Shown here one piece after another: positions 12,901 through 28,324 of a stretch of 64,000 bases of DNA. The DNA is from Hybos culiciformis (lineage: Eukaryota > Arthropoda > Insecta > Diptera > Hybotidae), in NCBI GenBank assembly GCA_964007475.1, contig OZ023273.1:7955234-8019233 (forward strand), written 5' to 3'. Within the stretch, counting starts at the first letter, position 1. Each line of letters starts with the position of its first letter. Below the pieces are notes generated by a model that was not told where the DNA came from, did no database searches, and worked only from the letters and a program-made list of their open reading frames with translations. Position numbers and translations under genes: made by a program.

Positions 12901-15900
12901 ATGCTCAAACAACAATAATTTTTTCTTATCTTTAAATTGAATTTTTTGTCCACCGTTTTTTTTTTGTTTATCAAAATAGTATTTAATATTATAAATTCTG
13001 GTTTATATCTTGGACAGACACAGATATAATCACTGACTAAATCCGGTAATTATGAAAGAATTATAGGAAGCTAATCCGAGAAAAAGTTTGTATGAAATTA
13101 TTACAATAGAACTATCCAAGAACAACTCGTTATCCAAAAACAATTCCCTACAAACTATTAGACTTGCCTTAGTTGTACAATTTACTAGAACATTAATTAT
13201 TGTAGGTAGGCATACTACCGTTTTAAATGTTATTTACCTTTTTCATTAAAAATTAATATGTATCATAATATTTTTGAAAAGCTTTTTATCAGAAATTTAA
13301 AGAAAAGCAAATATTAAAGAAAGATAATAATATTTTTTTTTCAAATAATGCCGCTTAGTTTTCATTAACACCTAATTTTCGTTATAAATCTTTTCATATA
13401 ATTGAAATAAAAAAAATAAAAAAAATTATATTATACACTTTATACAGTGTGTTTATTCTTTAACCTAATATTTTGTTAGTAGCCTCGATTTTGACAATTC
13501 TGACTTTAATATATATTGTACGTAAGATTTATTTGAAAGAAAAAAAATTAAAAAAATTTCAATTTTAAGTTAAGAAGATAACTTCTAACCATTTAATTTT
13601 TACATGAATAAAATTTTGAGATAATTTATGTGCATATCTTTATGTTTTGAATTTAAAACATACCTACATAAGTATACACACTTTTTTTTTTGATTACTGA
13701 ATTTACGTATCTCACTTAAATTTCATAAATTTTATTTACAGAGAATGGTTGAATCTACATATTACTAAAATTGTTATATGTTATCTACTAAATGCAAATA
13801 AATTCATTTTAATAGAATTATTTTATATTATGCGATATGTTCACGCATATTTTTTTGCCTAATAACTACAAAAGTATTTTAGTATTTTATATGTCTACTC
13901 ATGCATATATAATGCAAAAATATTTTAATATTAAAAAAACAAATTAGATTTATGCAAATATTTTTTAAAGTACATTAAAAAAATAATTATTTTCTTATAT
14001 TAACTGTATTATATACAGAACAGTAACGTCTTCTTAGGGTATTCACGGCCTCGGCCGATAACTCACATACATATAAAGTTACAATTTTTTTTTGTTTAAA
14101 AGGTACAAATTCAAGCCAAAAGCTTATTTGTTTTTTCTTTTTTTTTTTGTTTCTTTTAAATATCATTGATTATCAATAGAAAAAACTGGCGAGATCTAGA
14201 GACGAGTTGTATTGAAATTTTTAATGTACATCAGACGCCTTTTATATCCTTTTTGTGTTCTTGGAAACAAAGCTTACGTATGACGTATTTTTGTGTATAC
14301 ATACACAAAAAAACTATAGAAATATATTAAGCAATTTCTCATCAAAGTAAGTTTATAGAATTCGATTTTTAGTAAGTATTGAACGCCCACTCCTTTAAGT
14401 CAGGAAACGCCACTGATATATTATCTAACCATATTTATGGAAATTTTAAGTACACACAAATGCAAAAAAAAAAACTTAGAATTTGATTATATTTTATTTA
14501 ATCAAAACATATTCACATTTTAACATATTATTACATTTTGAAACAGTTACAAAATATTTCCGTTTCAAGTAACATAATTATTTTTATTAAATTTTCATCA
14601 ATTTCATTTTTGGCGGGAAATTTTTATAAACATCCTATAATAAGAATATACTTTTTCCAAAAATAAATAAAATATTTTTCATAAAAATAATATATACATA
14701 CCAAAATAATAATAATAATAAAAAAAAAAAAGAAGAGAAGTATAATATTTTTTTTTTCCTAAATATTTTTTAAATTAACTTTTTTTCATTTATTTTTATA
14801 TCCATTTTGTACATATTGTTGTATAATTATATTTTTGTATATTATATACATTATATATTTATTGTATTTTTTTTGTTCAAAATTATATTTATATAATAAA
14901 ATATAGATTTTTTTTTTAAGTGCTCTCCTGAAGATTTTAATCTGTTCATAATCATAATAAATTATTATTTAAATAAATACTAAAAATATGAAAAGTTTTT
15001 CTTATATAAATGTACATTATAAACTACATTGTATCTATATATATATATACATTACATTTTTGGGAAATGAAAATTGTTATTATTTTTTTTTGTTTTTTAT
15101 TTTACTATAGTTTATTTTTATCAATTAATCTTAATTTTTCATAATACGCTTATATTAATTGTGAAGTTTTTATAATTTATTATTATCAAAAATTTACGGA
15201 TTTAATAAATGTTCATTTCAAGTTGAATTAATAAAAATATAAAAATATACTTAATTAATTATAAAAAATAATATAATTGAAAAAAAAAAAAATAGTATAA
15301 AACTATTTGAATTTGGTGATAAGATAATAAAATAAGTTTTAAATAACTAAACTTTGCACTATTTAATTTTCCGTAAAGAAAATTTTATTTTTTTTTTGAT
15401 ATGAAGATTCTACAATAAGTTAAATTCATTAAGAATTATTTCTGGTTTTTTTTTTTTTTTTTCATTTTATTTTATAACAAAACAACATTATGTAAGTATG
15501 AAATTTTTGATGTACATAAATTCGTCATATTGCGCATAGTTTTTTCAATTTCCATTATTTTATTGACATTTGGTATATAAAATATGTATTAAAAGTTATG
15601 TTATTATGATCCTCCATTTACATAACATAAAGAAATTATTAAAATCAATAAAAAAACTCTTTTATTTTTATTTAGTTTTTAAAAATAAAATAAAAATATA
15701 TACAAATCACGCGAAAATTTTTGAATTAAAATATTATTTTAAGTGTTTATATTTAGTATAATGAATGACATACAAGAACTACGAGACAAAAGTGTGATAT
15801 TAGAATCTTCAATAAGTAATTGTATATAATAATTGTATACATACATTTTTTTTTTGGTAATACCAACAATAAAAAATGTAGCCAGTTGTATATAGAATTT

Positions 15901-18900
15901 CTTCTGTCAAATTCGAATTGATAATATTTTTCTGTAAATTTATTAAAACTTTGTTAAGAAATTTATACATTATATATATTTTTAATATTTCTTAAGTATG
16001 TAAAATAAAGTTTATTTTTAAACATTTAAGTTATTGTTCTAAGTGTATAGGTAAGGTATAAATTTACATAAAGGATAAAGTAAATTTTTATTCTGTCAAA
16101 TTTTTTTTCTTTTTAAACTTTTTTAGTCCACGTAAATGTATGTATGTGTAAAATTTTATAATATAATAATCCACCAAAAATTTTTTCAATTATTTTATTA
16201 TAACGATTTTTTTTTTCATAAAATTTACGTAATATTAACAGGCAAAGCCCTTCGGGATTCTAATCCAAAAATATTATGGATGTATTAAAAGCATTTTATA
16301 TATTTTTTTTTTTTTTTTTCAAAAAAAGGACATTATGAATTGAACATAATGATTCTGTTACAAGAACCAAAAATTCGTTAAAACGGCAACTTGGATATAA
16401 GAATTTTATTAATTTTTATTAATAAATAAATTTTATAAAGAGGTTATTTCGGATTTTAAAAATTTGAAATGTTGTGATAAGTCAAATAATTAATATGTAC
16501 CTTTTTGTAAATCATTTAAAAAATGGTTAAAAGTGATAAAGATCTGGCTTAAAAGGCATCTTCAAATCATAAAATATTGACGTCTACAAGTAGTTGCGAA
16601 TCCTTAAACATTTAATCATAAATTTCAAATTACTAAAATGTTTGTGTTGTCATTTTTATTAAGTCTCCTTCTGAAACACCTGACACCTTATTTGGCTACT
16701 ACATTTATATAAAAAATCAGAACATATAATATTATGAGGATCTTTGTGACACACAAAAAATTATTAGTTCCTAACTAAGCGTGAATAATTTTTAGTTTTC
16801 CGTAGATAAAATAACAATAATTTATTTTTGTACCCCAACTAATAATGAATAATTGAAATATTTCTATTCAACGAAAAAATTATCTATATTAACACCTATG
16901 TCATATGTCAATGACTGATTTTAGATTTCATTCTCATTTTGATAAGAAACTTACAAATACGAAAATTTGTTTAGAAATTTAGTTTTTTTTTTCTTTTTTA
17001 AATACAAATTGTAAGTAAGAATTCGATATCCTTTTAATTTTTTTTTTATTCTAATTAAGTCCCCAGATGTTTTTGATTCATTACCCATAATAAAAATTGT
17101 TCTACTTTCTTTCAATATATAACAGTAAAGGTTATACATATATAATATAGTTATGTAGGGTAGTTATGGTATATTACATAATCTATCTATATTTTCCATT
17201 TAGTAATTTTCGATATGAAATATAAAGTTCTCTCATTATATGTAACATTGAACATTTTAAGACGATAAAGTATTTTGTTTTTGTTTTTTTAATTTTGATT
17301 TTTTTTTTTTTTTTGAATCAGAATGAAAATATAAAGATTTTTGATGTACACATTTGTTTTTGTTAAGGTTCAAATTTATGAAGAAAAAAGTTTTTTTTTT
17401 CCCTTTAAAAATCCAATAAATTAATGATTAAAAACTTTGTCGAAAACGAAATGGAAATTATGCAAAGAACATGATTTTATTTCAATAATTTTGTAAAAAA
17501 AAAAAAAAAAACTAAGTAAAGGGCAACTTTTCATTTTAATTAAAATTTTATAGAAAAATAACATTTTACTTAAAAAAGAAAAAATATTATACAAGAATTG
17601 TATAAATTGAATCAAAAAAAAAATATAAAAAAAAGTTCTATATAGTTTATAGATGTGGAGGTATGGGCATACTTTTTTGCGATTTTATTCTCTGATTATT
17701 ATTATTGATGAAGTCATCAAATTTTGTTGAAGGGATACAATTATACGTTTCATAAAAAAATTAAATTATTCAACTAAAAAGTTTTTAATAAGTTTAGAAA
17801 GCTTTCATGTTTGTGATAATATATCGAATACTGAATCCGTAACTCCGAAAAGAATTTAGTATCGATGAAATAAAATTGGTTGATAGAAACATTAAGTTAT
17901 ACACTCAAGAGAGTTTTTAAAATGATGAAACACTATGTTTAATTTTTTGATTTGTGACAATTTTGGAGAATATATTTACATACATTATATATATATATAT
18001 CATATGTTTTTCTGTATCAAAAAATTATACTTCTGTTTCCAACTCCCTTAGCCTGTCAAAAACATGGTTATGCGATAAAATATATACATATACTTGGATG
18101 AGAAAATAAAAATTACAGAAATAATGTAAAAGACAATAATTAATGTTTGCGGTGGTTTTTTATTTTCATTTTATTTACAACAAGGAAAATAAGAATGAAA
18201 AATTATTTTATTTTCAACCGGTAATTAATTATATCCATTTTCTTTTTCGTTGGTTTGGTATAAAAAATGTAATTGTGAAAAATACTTCAAAAGCGCTGAA
18301 AAGAATTGTCATTTAAATAATTTCTTATGACGACATAATCGACAAACATCTACATAATATTCATATTTTATATATAATTATTATTTAAATGAAAATAAGA
18401 TAAAAAGTACCTTATATAATTGAAAATTAATAAACATTCATGAAAAGTATAAAATAAAATAAGTAATGGCAAAGACCAAGCTATTTATAATGAAATAAAA
18501 GAAAATCTAAATTTCAAGTGTGTTTTATTTTTAAGTCTCAGACATTAATTTATCAATAAGTTAATAACTGCATTGAAAAAGCTAATTTTGTGTTTGTGAA
18601 CTTACAGATTATTACTCACGTTTAGTATTACAATTACGTATTGTTATTTAGTTATTTACAAAATTAATTATTTTGTTAATAATAGTAGATATTTTTCAAA
18701 TTAATTTTATCAATCGATAGATTACGCAATATTAGATTAATTTTCATAAAAAAGTAAAATGCAGTTTTTACTTGTTGACAAATGTCTGAGAAGTCTACTT
18801 TTGAAAGCTGAAATTGAATAACGATTACAAAAATAGAATCACTCAAATAGTCTTATTTATAATATGAAATCAAAATTTTATCGAAATGTATTCAATTATG

Positions 18901-21900
18901 TTTTATTTCAGTTAACTTTTGATAACGATGTTTCCCAGCTCTTTGTTGGTTTGAACAAATACAGATCGTTTGCCCTTGTCGAGTATTTTTAATCTATTTT
19001 TAGTTACAAGTTTATTTATTCCTGATAAATAAAACTAAGTTATGACGTTATCAACCATAATCTCGAATGTTGTTTATTTGTATCAGTTCTTTGGTATTCC
19101 AAATGCCATAAAATAAAGCATTAATTCATCTCTTCTTTTCTTTGTGTTCTTCATCTTTGACTCCAAATGTAAATACTTTTTTGACAACCTAACTATACTG
19201 TTAAACTTTAAAACTTAACTATTAACTGTCATGATAATTTCAGAATGTAACATTAACATCTTTATTAGGTTAATGTGAATTTTCAAGTGGTATGGAAAAT
19301 TACAATCATTAGTTATAAATACAATAAAAATAAATAAACGAAAGAATGTTCATTTAATTCTTATTGTTCTTAATTCTAAAATAATTGTGTATTTTGATAT
19401 GAATTAAATTACAAAATATACGTTTATGTCATCCGAATACAATAAAATTATAAATTCTTTTCATTTTTAACTTCCTTCTTAAGAAAGGAAACACATTAAA
19501 TCATACAATAATAATATTACTAACTATGAACTATCCGCAATTCCGCATAAATTATAAACAAAATGTGTATAAACACAACTATATACAATTATACTTACTT
19601 CTGTAATATTGATAAATTTAATAATATATTGAGATTATCAATCAAATGCCGATTTTTTGCTCTTTGTTATTACGTTATTACAATTAAATAAAGAAAAGTA
19701 GGAGTATTAGTTATTTATTATAAACAGGGAATTGTATGAACAATGTTCATATTAATTATTTAATATTATGTGTTTTCTGTTAATTAAATAAACGTTGAAA
19801 TTTAATTTTCTTATTAGTCACAAGTTACCAACCTTATTTGATACACTATATTTATTTTAAATATAAAAACAAAAATAATATTATTTATATAATATTGTTG
19901 TTGCCTATGGTGGATTCGAATTGTAACAATAATTTTAATTAAATTTTTAGTTAGTATTTAGCTTGTATAATTGATTTAAAACCAAATTAAACTTTTTTTT
20001 TATAATTTACTATATTCAATATAAGGCAGCAGAAGATACTCCATTGTAATTCTAATTGAGTCAAAATATGGAAGGCTAAACTTTTATTCTTTAAACGATC
20101 GGATTTTTCTATATTATAGTGTTAAATGTTAACTACATAAAATCTTTAATTTATAAATTTTTGTTACGTCATTAGTAAAAGAGAAATTTCTTGAAATTTT
20201 TACAACCTGAAATATATAAATTTATTTTTTTTTGATTTGGGTATTAAGACCATATAAGCATTTTGTTTTAGGCAACATTTTGACAGGTAAACTTTTTGTG
20301 ACATATACACAATGTAACGAAATCTTACTAGAAAAATCTCAAAAATTAATTTTATTTTTTCTGATTACCCAACCCAAATCATTATTTTTCTTTATTTGAG
20401 AAAAATTGATACATGTATCTATTTATTTTTTCTCAAAATTCTACCAGTTTATTTTGAAGTTGATTTTATTATTTTTTTCACGTGTCAAATATGTTGAACA
20501 ATATTGTAATCTTTAATTTCATCGAATTAACACTGAATTCAATTACATATTTAAACTTACTTAACGTTAAACTTAAAACTTAATTTACACTTAGTAGATA
20601 ATAAAAAAATATAGAATTTTAGAACAATACCCCTCACCAATACGGTATTTAACATATTTTTGGTCATATATGTATAATATTACCAACATATTATGATGCC
20701 AAGGGAAAACGAAAAGAGAAATAAAAGAAAAAAAAAATTAAATATCTCTTAATTAATTTAATAATGAACCTAATAAATATTTTGACTGACAAAAAGCATA
20801 AATATAAAAATCCTAATCCAATAGGATTTAGAAAAAATGATGAATGGAAAGAAAAATTAAAAAGGAAATTTATTTATTTATCACTGTATGAATAAATTTT
20901 AGTTTTCAATCAAATTACCTAATAATTTTCTTTTTTTTACTTATTAAAGATTTTTCTTTTAACTTGTGTCAATCATTATTTCAATCATATTTCTTAATAC
21001 ATTTTAAAAGGAAAATTAAAGTAAAAAAAAATTTTTTAATTTATTTTTTTACTTTACTTATTATTTTTCCAAAGTTTTTTCACAATATTTTTTTTATTCC
21101 ATCACACTTTTAAACATTTTTTAATTATTATTTAATACATTCTATAACTATAGCAAATCAACTTGATAAAAAATCAACTAGTTTTTTATTTTGATTTTAA
21201 TTTTGATATTAGACGTATACTACATTCTACGGCATACAGTGTGGCACAATGTGGTAAAGTTCTTGCGTTTTTTTATTTTATTTTATTAGCCAATATAAGT
21301 CATCAAATGTTATAATTTCTCTATGACGCAGTGAGTAACGCAATCCACCACGTCTACACCACTAAGACAAGAATTCAACATGCCCCATGTTCATACTACC
21401 CAAAGAATAATTATTTTTTTCTTTTTGGTCGATGGTAAAAAACCTTATTCTTAAATTGTTTTTTTTTTATATATTTTATTTTATATATTTTAAACATATT
21501 TTTTTTATAACAATAATAATGTAATAATAAAACATTTACAATGTGTACGTTGTCATAAACTTTATTCAACATAATTTTTCATTTAAATTTTTTTTAATAT
21601 TTTAATATATAACCTACCTAATATTATTATGAATCTAAGTACGTACATTATATTATTTTTTTTTACATTTTATATTCATCTGATTATAATATAATAGATA
21701 GAATCACAGCTAAAATTACATTTACTGAAAATTATATTTTTATATAAATTTTATATGTTCAATTGAGCGAACATTTAGTTACTTAACTTAGATGAATTTA
21801 AATTGCTTATTGAATAATAAAATAATCAGCATGATATTAATGGTTAAATTGAAAAATTAAAAAAAAAAAAAAAAAATTATTATGAATCAATTATAATTTT

Positions 21901-24900
21901 TTAAATAATTTTTATCCAATTTTTTTATTCTGATAATTATATATTTTGTTTTTTGTTTTTGTTATGCGCAATTTGAATTTAAATTAATTCCAGGAGGAAT
22001 TCTGCAAAAAAGGTTGTAACAATTTTTTGATTCATTAATCGGAAACAGGAATAATCGACAAAACAAATCTGAAAATATTTTTTTGTGAACGTTCAGTTCG
22101 ATCGCAATTTTTTTTGGTTTGCCCGATGAATATTATTGTATTTTAATTTTTTTTTAAGAGTACCAAAAACTGGCTAAAATTACATTTAATTCTTTTCCCA
22201 ATCTACTTTGGCTACAATTTACGTGAAACAGCAATATGAATGGGATTTTCCATGTAGTGAACAATTAATTTTGGCACATTGGTCGACTTCCATTATAATT
22301 ACCTCGTAGGTAAACAATACAACACAAATGATTGTTGTTATTGTTACACAGAGCGATCATATTAAATTTAATTTTATATACAACCTACATAATACATATA
22401 TGTGGCTGCCTATATATGTTTTTTTTAATGTAGGTGATTCTTCGAATAACTGAAAAATAATAAAAGAGGTTCTTGAAATTTATACAACAAAAAAAATATA
22501 CATTTTTTTTTTAAATTAATATTTTCTTGATTATAGTCCCGAGGGGCTTTCAGGCTCATTTACAATACAATAAAAGTAATACGATTTCTTTATTTAAATA
22601 TTTTTTAAATGTATTTTTATGTAATATTAATGTACATGTAATTCACATTTACAGTACATTGTATATATGAATTTTAAATTTTAATACAATTTTTAAGATT
22701 TTTTCTGAAAAAAAGAAAATTGTATACAAGTAATTGAAAAAATAATTATTAAATATTTTCTAGAATACGATTCAATTTGGAAAACGATTTATTTATATGT
22801 AAATATATAGGAAAATATAAATAGATTTTTTTCTATAAAGTTATTTAATACAAGGATTCGTTGAGATAACAAGTCTAGAAAAATGTTTAAAAATATTTAT
22901 GATTATCGTATACGATGTAGGTATATGTAAATTTCAATGAAGGATATAATGTTAGAATAAAATTATCAATTTTATATATTCATGTTAATAGATAAATAAT
23001 AAATTTGTTAAAATTAAAACTTTTGGTTAAACTTTAAACATATAGTCTGATTTTAAAGTTTGATTGCATATATTGTGAAAAAGGAAATTGTGAAAAAGAA
23101 ATTAAAAATATTTTATCAATTCTATTTAATGCAGAATAATTAACATTGTATCAAAAATAAAATGTTACAATGTAGGAATATGTATTTTGAAGCAAGGATT
23201 CCGATAAATCTGTTTTCAATTAAAGATTTTTGCTTTCTGCTGTATAATATACTTCATTTTATGGGTGAACTTTTCGTAACTTCAAACTTAAATTAAATTA
23301 TCATTAAAGGGTTGATTCAACAACAATCTAGAGTGGGGTACATTTTTACTATATGTTTATTCAAAATTAAAATTTAAACAAAAACAAAAATTATGCAATA
23401 TGTGTCTGCGTCTGTTAAGTACTATATAATTATAAATATTTATTTTATTTTAGTTCATAATAATATTAATTTTTTTTTTCGCTGTTTAAAATAAAGCATA
23501 ATTTCATTCTTCTCTATAAAACATAAACATTATGGAATTTTCAAAACGAGGTAGCAAGGTTAAGTCAATAAAATATTCCACATTTAATATTCATACTTAT
23601 ATAATATACATATACGAGTTCTATTTATTATATTTACGTACAGGCGAAAAAAAAAAAGCACAAAAAAAAACTTCTGGAAAATGATATAATGTTCTCATAA
23701 AGAATTTTAATTTTCGTAAAAAAAAATTAAAATTCATAATTCCTTATGCTAGGCGTGTTTCGTGTTTAGCTACATTTTTATTTATACCTAATAAATTTTT
23801 TTTAGAAAGATTTGTAATTATTATTTCATAATTTACTCAACATTTTTACATTGTAAACAGAATTTGTAAGTTTAAAGAAGTGCTTAAAAAAAATAAACTA
23901 TAGTGTAATTTTGTTGAACAGGATCCTGCTTAGTGCCAAATTTTATTTCCATTTTTTATCTGGGATGTATTAACAATTTTAATCTGATTTTGGTACTTCA
24001 TTTCATAAACTCATTTATGTGCCTTCCATTTAAAGTCCGAAAAAATTATTTCAATTTATTTGAGATACAATTTTTTTTATTTAATATCATCAGTCAATAT
24101 TTAAACATTTTTAAAAGTTAAACTGTCCTTGAATAAATATTCTAAAAAAAAAAAAACATTATGTTTTGAAACACACATTTGAACTAACGACTATTATTAA
24201 TGCTTAACCAAAATCGATTTTTCATAGAAAAAATTTTTTATCAAATATTGATCACATTAAAATGGTTTAAAAAAAAAAAAATTATTAAACAAATTATTGA
24301 GAATTTTTTTTTAAGAAAAAATTAAAATCGGAAATCGTTTTTTTTTCCTTTTATGTGAAATACTCAGTCAAAATCAATAATATTTATGTATGTTTATACT
24401 ACTTATATCTCGTTTGGCATTTAAGTTAATTAATAATTGAACATTTAATCTATCTAGCTCTTTGTATTTGTGATAATTTTTTCAGGGTTCTGCAAAAGTT
24501 TTGAAGTAAAAAATATGTTAAAATATTATGATCTGTGTCGAATTTTAGTCATAGAAGAATTCTGTAGAAATAATGATCAGTTGGCCCCATTGAATATTTT
24601 TGAAATTATATAAAAAAAAAATGATTCATCATCAATTACTTTTGAATTTCAATTAAAATTTAAAATTATGAAAATGAAATATAATATTGTGTAATTTAAA
24701 ACATAAAATCAAATGTGCAAATAAATTTCAATTCAGTGTAATATTATTATTTTAAAAACCGTTATTATAATTTTCTTGCAGTCAAGCAATACCTAGGCAC
24801 AGACACTGAAAAAAATTCGTTGTAAAATTAGCTATGAAGTTATAACTAAAACTGCAACATTTTCTGGTAGTATGTGGTCAAAATATTTTGGTAACGTCAT

Positions 24901-26310
24901 TTACTATTACTATTTGAACTATGTACATGCAAAAATGTGCATAAAATATATCTGCCGCACCTATCTGTTTTTTCAGTGTACATGTCTTCGATTCCAGGTC
25001 GTTGTTTTAGGCTTCCGAAACTCCCGTAACGATTTTACTAAAATTAAAGGAAATCGCTACTGTAAAAAAATTAGTTACAGAATTATAGGTTATTTCTGGT
25101 AATTTTTGGTATTTAATACGATATTACAATGAACAACGAGTTGAAAATGGAGAATATCTTTCAGCTATACAAAAAAGTATTTTCAATAAATTTTAAAACA
25201 CGAGTGAATTTGTGTTATATATTTGTTTATTAAATAAATAAATAGTTTCTATTAATTTTTATTATGCATAATAATATAATCTGCATACATAAGTGTTGAC
25301 TCTGTTTGTTTTGGAGAGAACTTTTGTTTTTGGTTATGTTCGATTGAACACTGAGTTAACTTAGATACTAAGTGAAAAAATCTTATCTCCAGCAAATAGG
25401 GTTAAGTTGGTTTTTCATTTATGTATAAATAATATGATGTTAATTTGAGCACATTTCATCTTATTTCTAAAAATAAAATTGAATTTAAAAACTTTTTATT
25501 AAATGGCTTAGTTATATGACAGAGCTTCATATTATACACATTTTACAATATATTCTATACATACCTTTTATAATGTGCAAAAAACAGAAAATCATGATGA
25601 TAACAAATAATATTCATAATTACTTGTTCATTTATTCATTTTGTACTTTATTATAATTAATCACGGAAAATAGTATGGAAATTCAATCAGTTAATTATAA
25701 TTTTATAAACATAATTTAAAAAGCGTTAATTACACATGTAAAGTTGACGCATATTTAGAAGTAATTAATTATATTAAATTATAAAATGGATATTGTAATT
25801 GTTTTTCAATTATTTTAAGTTTCAGTATGAATTATTTTTTCAACAAAATTTATTAAATTTTGAAATTTATAATTTTCTTTATTTAAGAAATTAATTGTAA
25901 ATAAATAAAGTATCTACGTTCATTTATGTGTTTAAAATTTTGGATATAATTATATAGCATATGTTCAATTGTATACATTGTAAATTGTATACGTATATAC
26001 TGCCAAGAAAAACTTATTATTATTTATATTATATTTAATAATTTTTTTTATGTAAATATTTTATTATATTTTCATGCTAGATGTTAATGTAGATATAATT
26101 TTATTTTGCTGAACAACTTGAAACATAAACGTTGCTATATTGTATTAACATAATATAATTTTTATTTCCAATTATTAGCATAATGTCAGACTTAGAATTA
26201 TTACATTGAAATAAAATTGCATAAATTGTGTGTATTGTTATTGTTTTTTCCCATTTAATTAATTAATGTAAAAAATTTGAATTAATTTTTAACCAATAGT
26301 TCGATTAAGT
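9958..26310. other. Long AT-rich non-coding region, no supported gene
   Basis: I read this 16-kb stretch on both strands and found no exon with convincing splice sites or family resemblance. The short open frames (for example near 11.4, 12.0, 15.6, 17.0, 17.4, 23.9 and 24.9 kb) are AT-codon, Ile/Leu/Phe/Lys/Asn/Tyr-rich and unrelated to anything I recognise. Minor structure includes a 17-bp tandem repeat around 10,845-10,905, an AT dinucleotide run near 17,985 and many poly-A or poly-T runs. It may be intergenic, or upstream introns of the serotonin receptor gene, whose first visible exon begins with a 3' splice site. Confidence 0.55.
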
Positions 26311-26359
26311 TATACCATTGATTAAGAATATACATGTGTATTCTTAATCAATGGTTATA
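26311..26359. repeat. Minimal palindrome related to the 3.4-kb MITE
   Basis: TATACCATTGATTAAGAATA is followed after about 8 bases by its reverse complement TATTCTTAATCAATGG. The core differs at one base from the terminal repeat of the element at 3,411-3,634 (ACCATAGATTAAGAATA). It looks like a collapsed or internally deleted copy with almost no interior left. Confidence 0.65.
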
Positions 26360-27588
26360 CCTTATACCACTGACAAAATTGTGTTTACAAATTTGAGTCC
26401 AGCAAAATAAATTCTTTTCACAAAAACAGTTTTTCTGTTCCCTCAATGTTGATAATTTTTATTTTTACACATGAATAGATCATAGTCACAATATTTAGAA
26501 AATAAATGTACAAAAAATTAAAAAAAAAAAAAATGGGCCTAGGATCATGTAATTTCAATATACTTTATTACCTATGTACTTACATAAAATATTTACAATG
26601 TTTTATATTTTATTTTATTTTTTTTTTTTAACAAAAAAAAACAAATCAAGAATTTAGGTAGGTATACAATTTATACAGATTAAACGAAAACCAGAGCTAG
26701 TATAATAATTTTTTTTTTTTCGAAATTACAAAAGGGATTTTTCAATTTAAATTTTTATGTATAGATTTACACAAGATAATGTATACCGCCTTTTTATAAT
26801 AGTTTTATAGTTGAGAAACTGAATAGCACAGCCTTGAACTAAATATCTTTATTAATTTAATAAGTATTTTGATAAAATTGGTATTTATTTCAATCAGTCA
26901 TATTACTCATATTCATTATTATAATTATATAGTTTGAGATACTACATATTACAATGTATTTTCTTACCTATATATTACCGATTAATACACAATAGTTAGT
27001 TATTCTCTATAGACTCCAGAGACTTAATTAAGTATTTCTTTATTATGTATGAAAAAAATTATTGAATTTCCTGTACGCGTAATAATTAACAATACTTTAA
27101 TAATTAATTTTTTAATTTTTTTTTTCCCCATCACATCTAACGTCAAAAATATTGACACCTATTTATTAACTTAATTATTTAAAAAAAAAAAAATTAAAAC
27201 AGTAAAAAATTTTCAATAAATTGGCATGAAAATAAAATAAAAATTAATTTTAAGTGTATATTCGATTTCTATTTATAAAATATTTTTCAACATATATAAC
27301 ACTTTTATTATTCAATGGAAAAAGTAATTTTAATTCTTGAATACCGCATTAACTTTTATTTTGTTTAGGAAAAATATGTACTTAAGTATACATTATATAC
27401 ATGAAATTTTCCAATGTCAATCACGTAATATAAAGATTTTCGAAGTTGTCTATAGTAAGACTTAGTGAAAGCAAAGAACACACATCATTGTGGTATATAT
27501 ATAAAAAAAATTTATATTTATATTTTTAGATAGTGTACTTTCAAAAGTGGTCTATGTGAATTAATTATTTATTTGTGTAAAATTTTTT
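26360..27588. other. AT-rich non-coding DNA
   Basis: Homopolymer runs and AT-rich sequence upstream of the receptor gene. No gene or RNA feature was found. Confidence 0.5.
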
Positions 27589-27846
27589 CGTATGGACACA
27601 TTATCTTATGGACTCTTTATCGTATGGACATTTTATAGTAAGTAAATTTGGGCAGCGCCCGAAATTATAAATTCTTCCAAAATTCGAATGGCACAGCTTT
27701 CCAAGATATTTTTTATAAATAAAACCTCGTCGTCGTAAATGGTGGGTGTAAAGCAGAGAGTGGACCAGCTTTTACAAGTTTTAATAAATTCATACGATAA
27801 AATGTCCGTATACGATAAAGAGTTCATTCGATAAAGTATCCATTCG
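27589..27846. mobile_element. Inverted-repeat element whose arms are 16-bp tandem repeats
   Basis: The left arm is three tandem 16-mers (CGTATGGACACATTAT, CTTATGGACTCTTTAT, CGTATGGACATTTTAT). The right arm (27,791-27,846) carries degenerate copies in reverse complement. The roughly 150-bp interior is noticeably richer in G+C than its surroundings and is open on the minus strand, but I do not recognise the peptide. A further TACGATAAAATGTCA copy lies at about 27,872. The structure suggests a MITE whose terminal repeats are minisatellite-like. Confidence 0.6.
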
Positions 27847-28324
27847 ACAATCTGCTCACAATAAACAGCCTTACGATAAAATGTCAGGCTCCCAAATATT
27901 CTTGCTGAGATGGACCCAAATTATAAATAAATTTTTTCAAAAGATCTTCAAACTACTTTTGGAAGTACTGGACACATTTATTGATTATACATAAATATTA
28001 TATAACATATTTATATATATTATATATAATATATTCATATAATTACATATTTATTTCTTTTTTCTTTGGTGTGTCAAAATTTGATATTGAGTGGTTTGAA
28101 ATGTTTTAACATAATGTTGTGAAATAATGTTCTAATTTTTTATTTTAAGTTTTCCATTTGAAATTTATTCGGATGTACATACAACAATTTATATTTATTA
28201 TATTATTATAATACTACACAGTTACTACATAAATAATATATAAAATTATCTTTTTCATGAACTATACAACCTATGGTTTTTTACTTTTAAACTAAAACTG
28301 CTTTTTCTTTTCTTTTTTTTTCAG

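Noticed and set aside
17421..17615. 64-codon minus-strand frame with poly-Phe
   Set aside because: The phenylalanine run is the translation of a poly-A tract; there is no family resemblance.
24780..25110. Possible exon or element around the 76-codon frame at 24,872
   Set aside because: It has some splice-like signals (TTTTTTCAG, CCAG|GTCG) and a loose internal repeat, but no recognisable protein, inconsistent phases and AT-codon composition.
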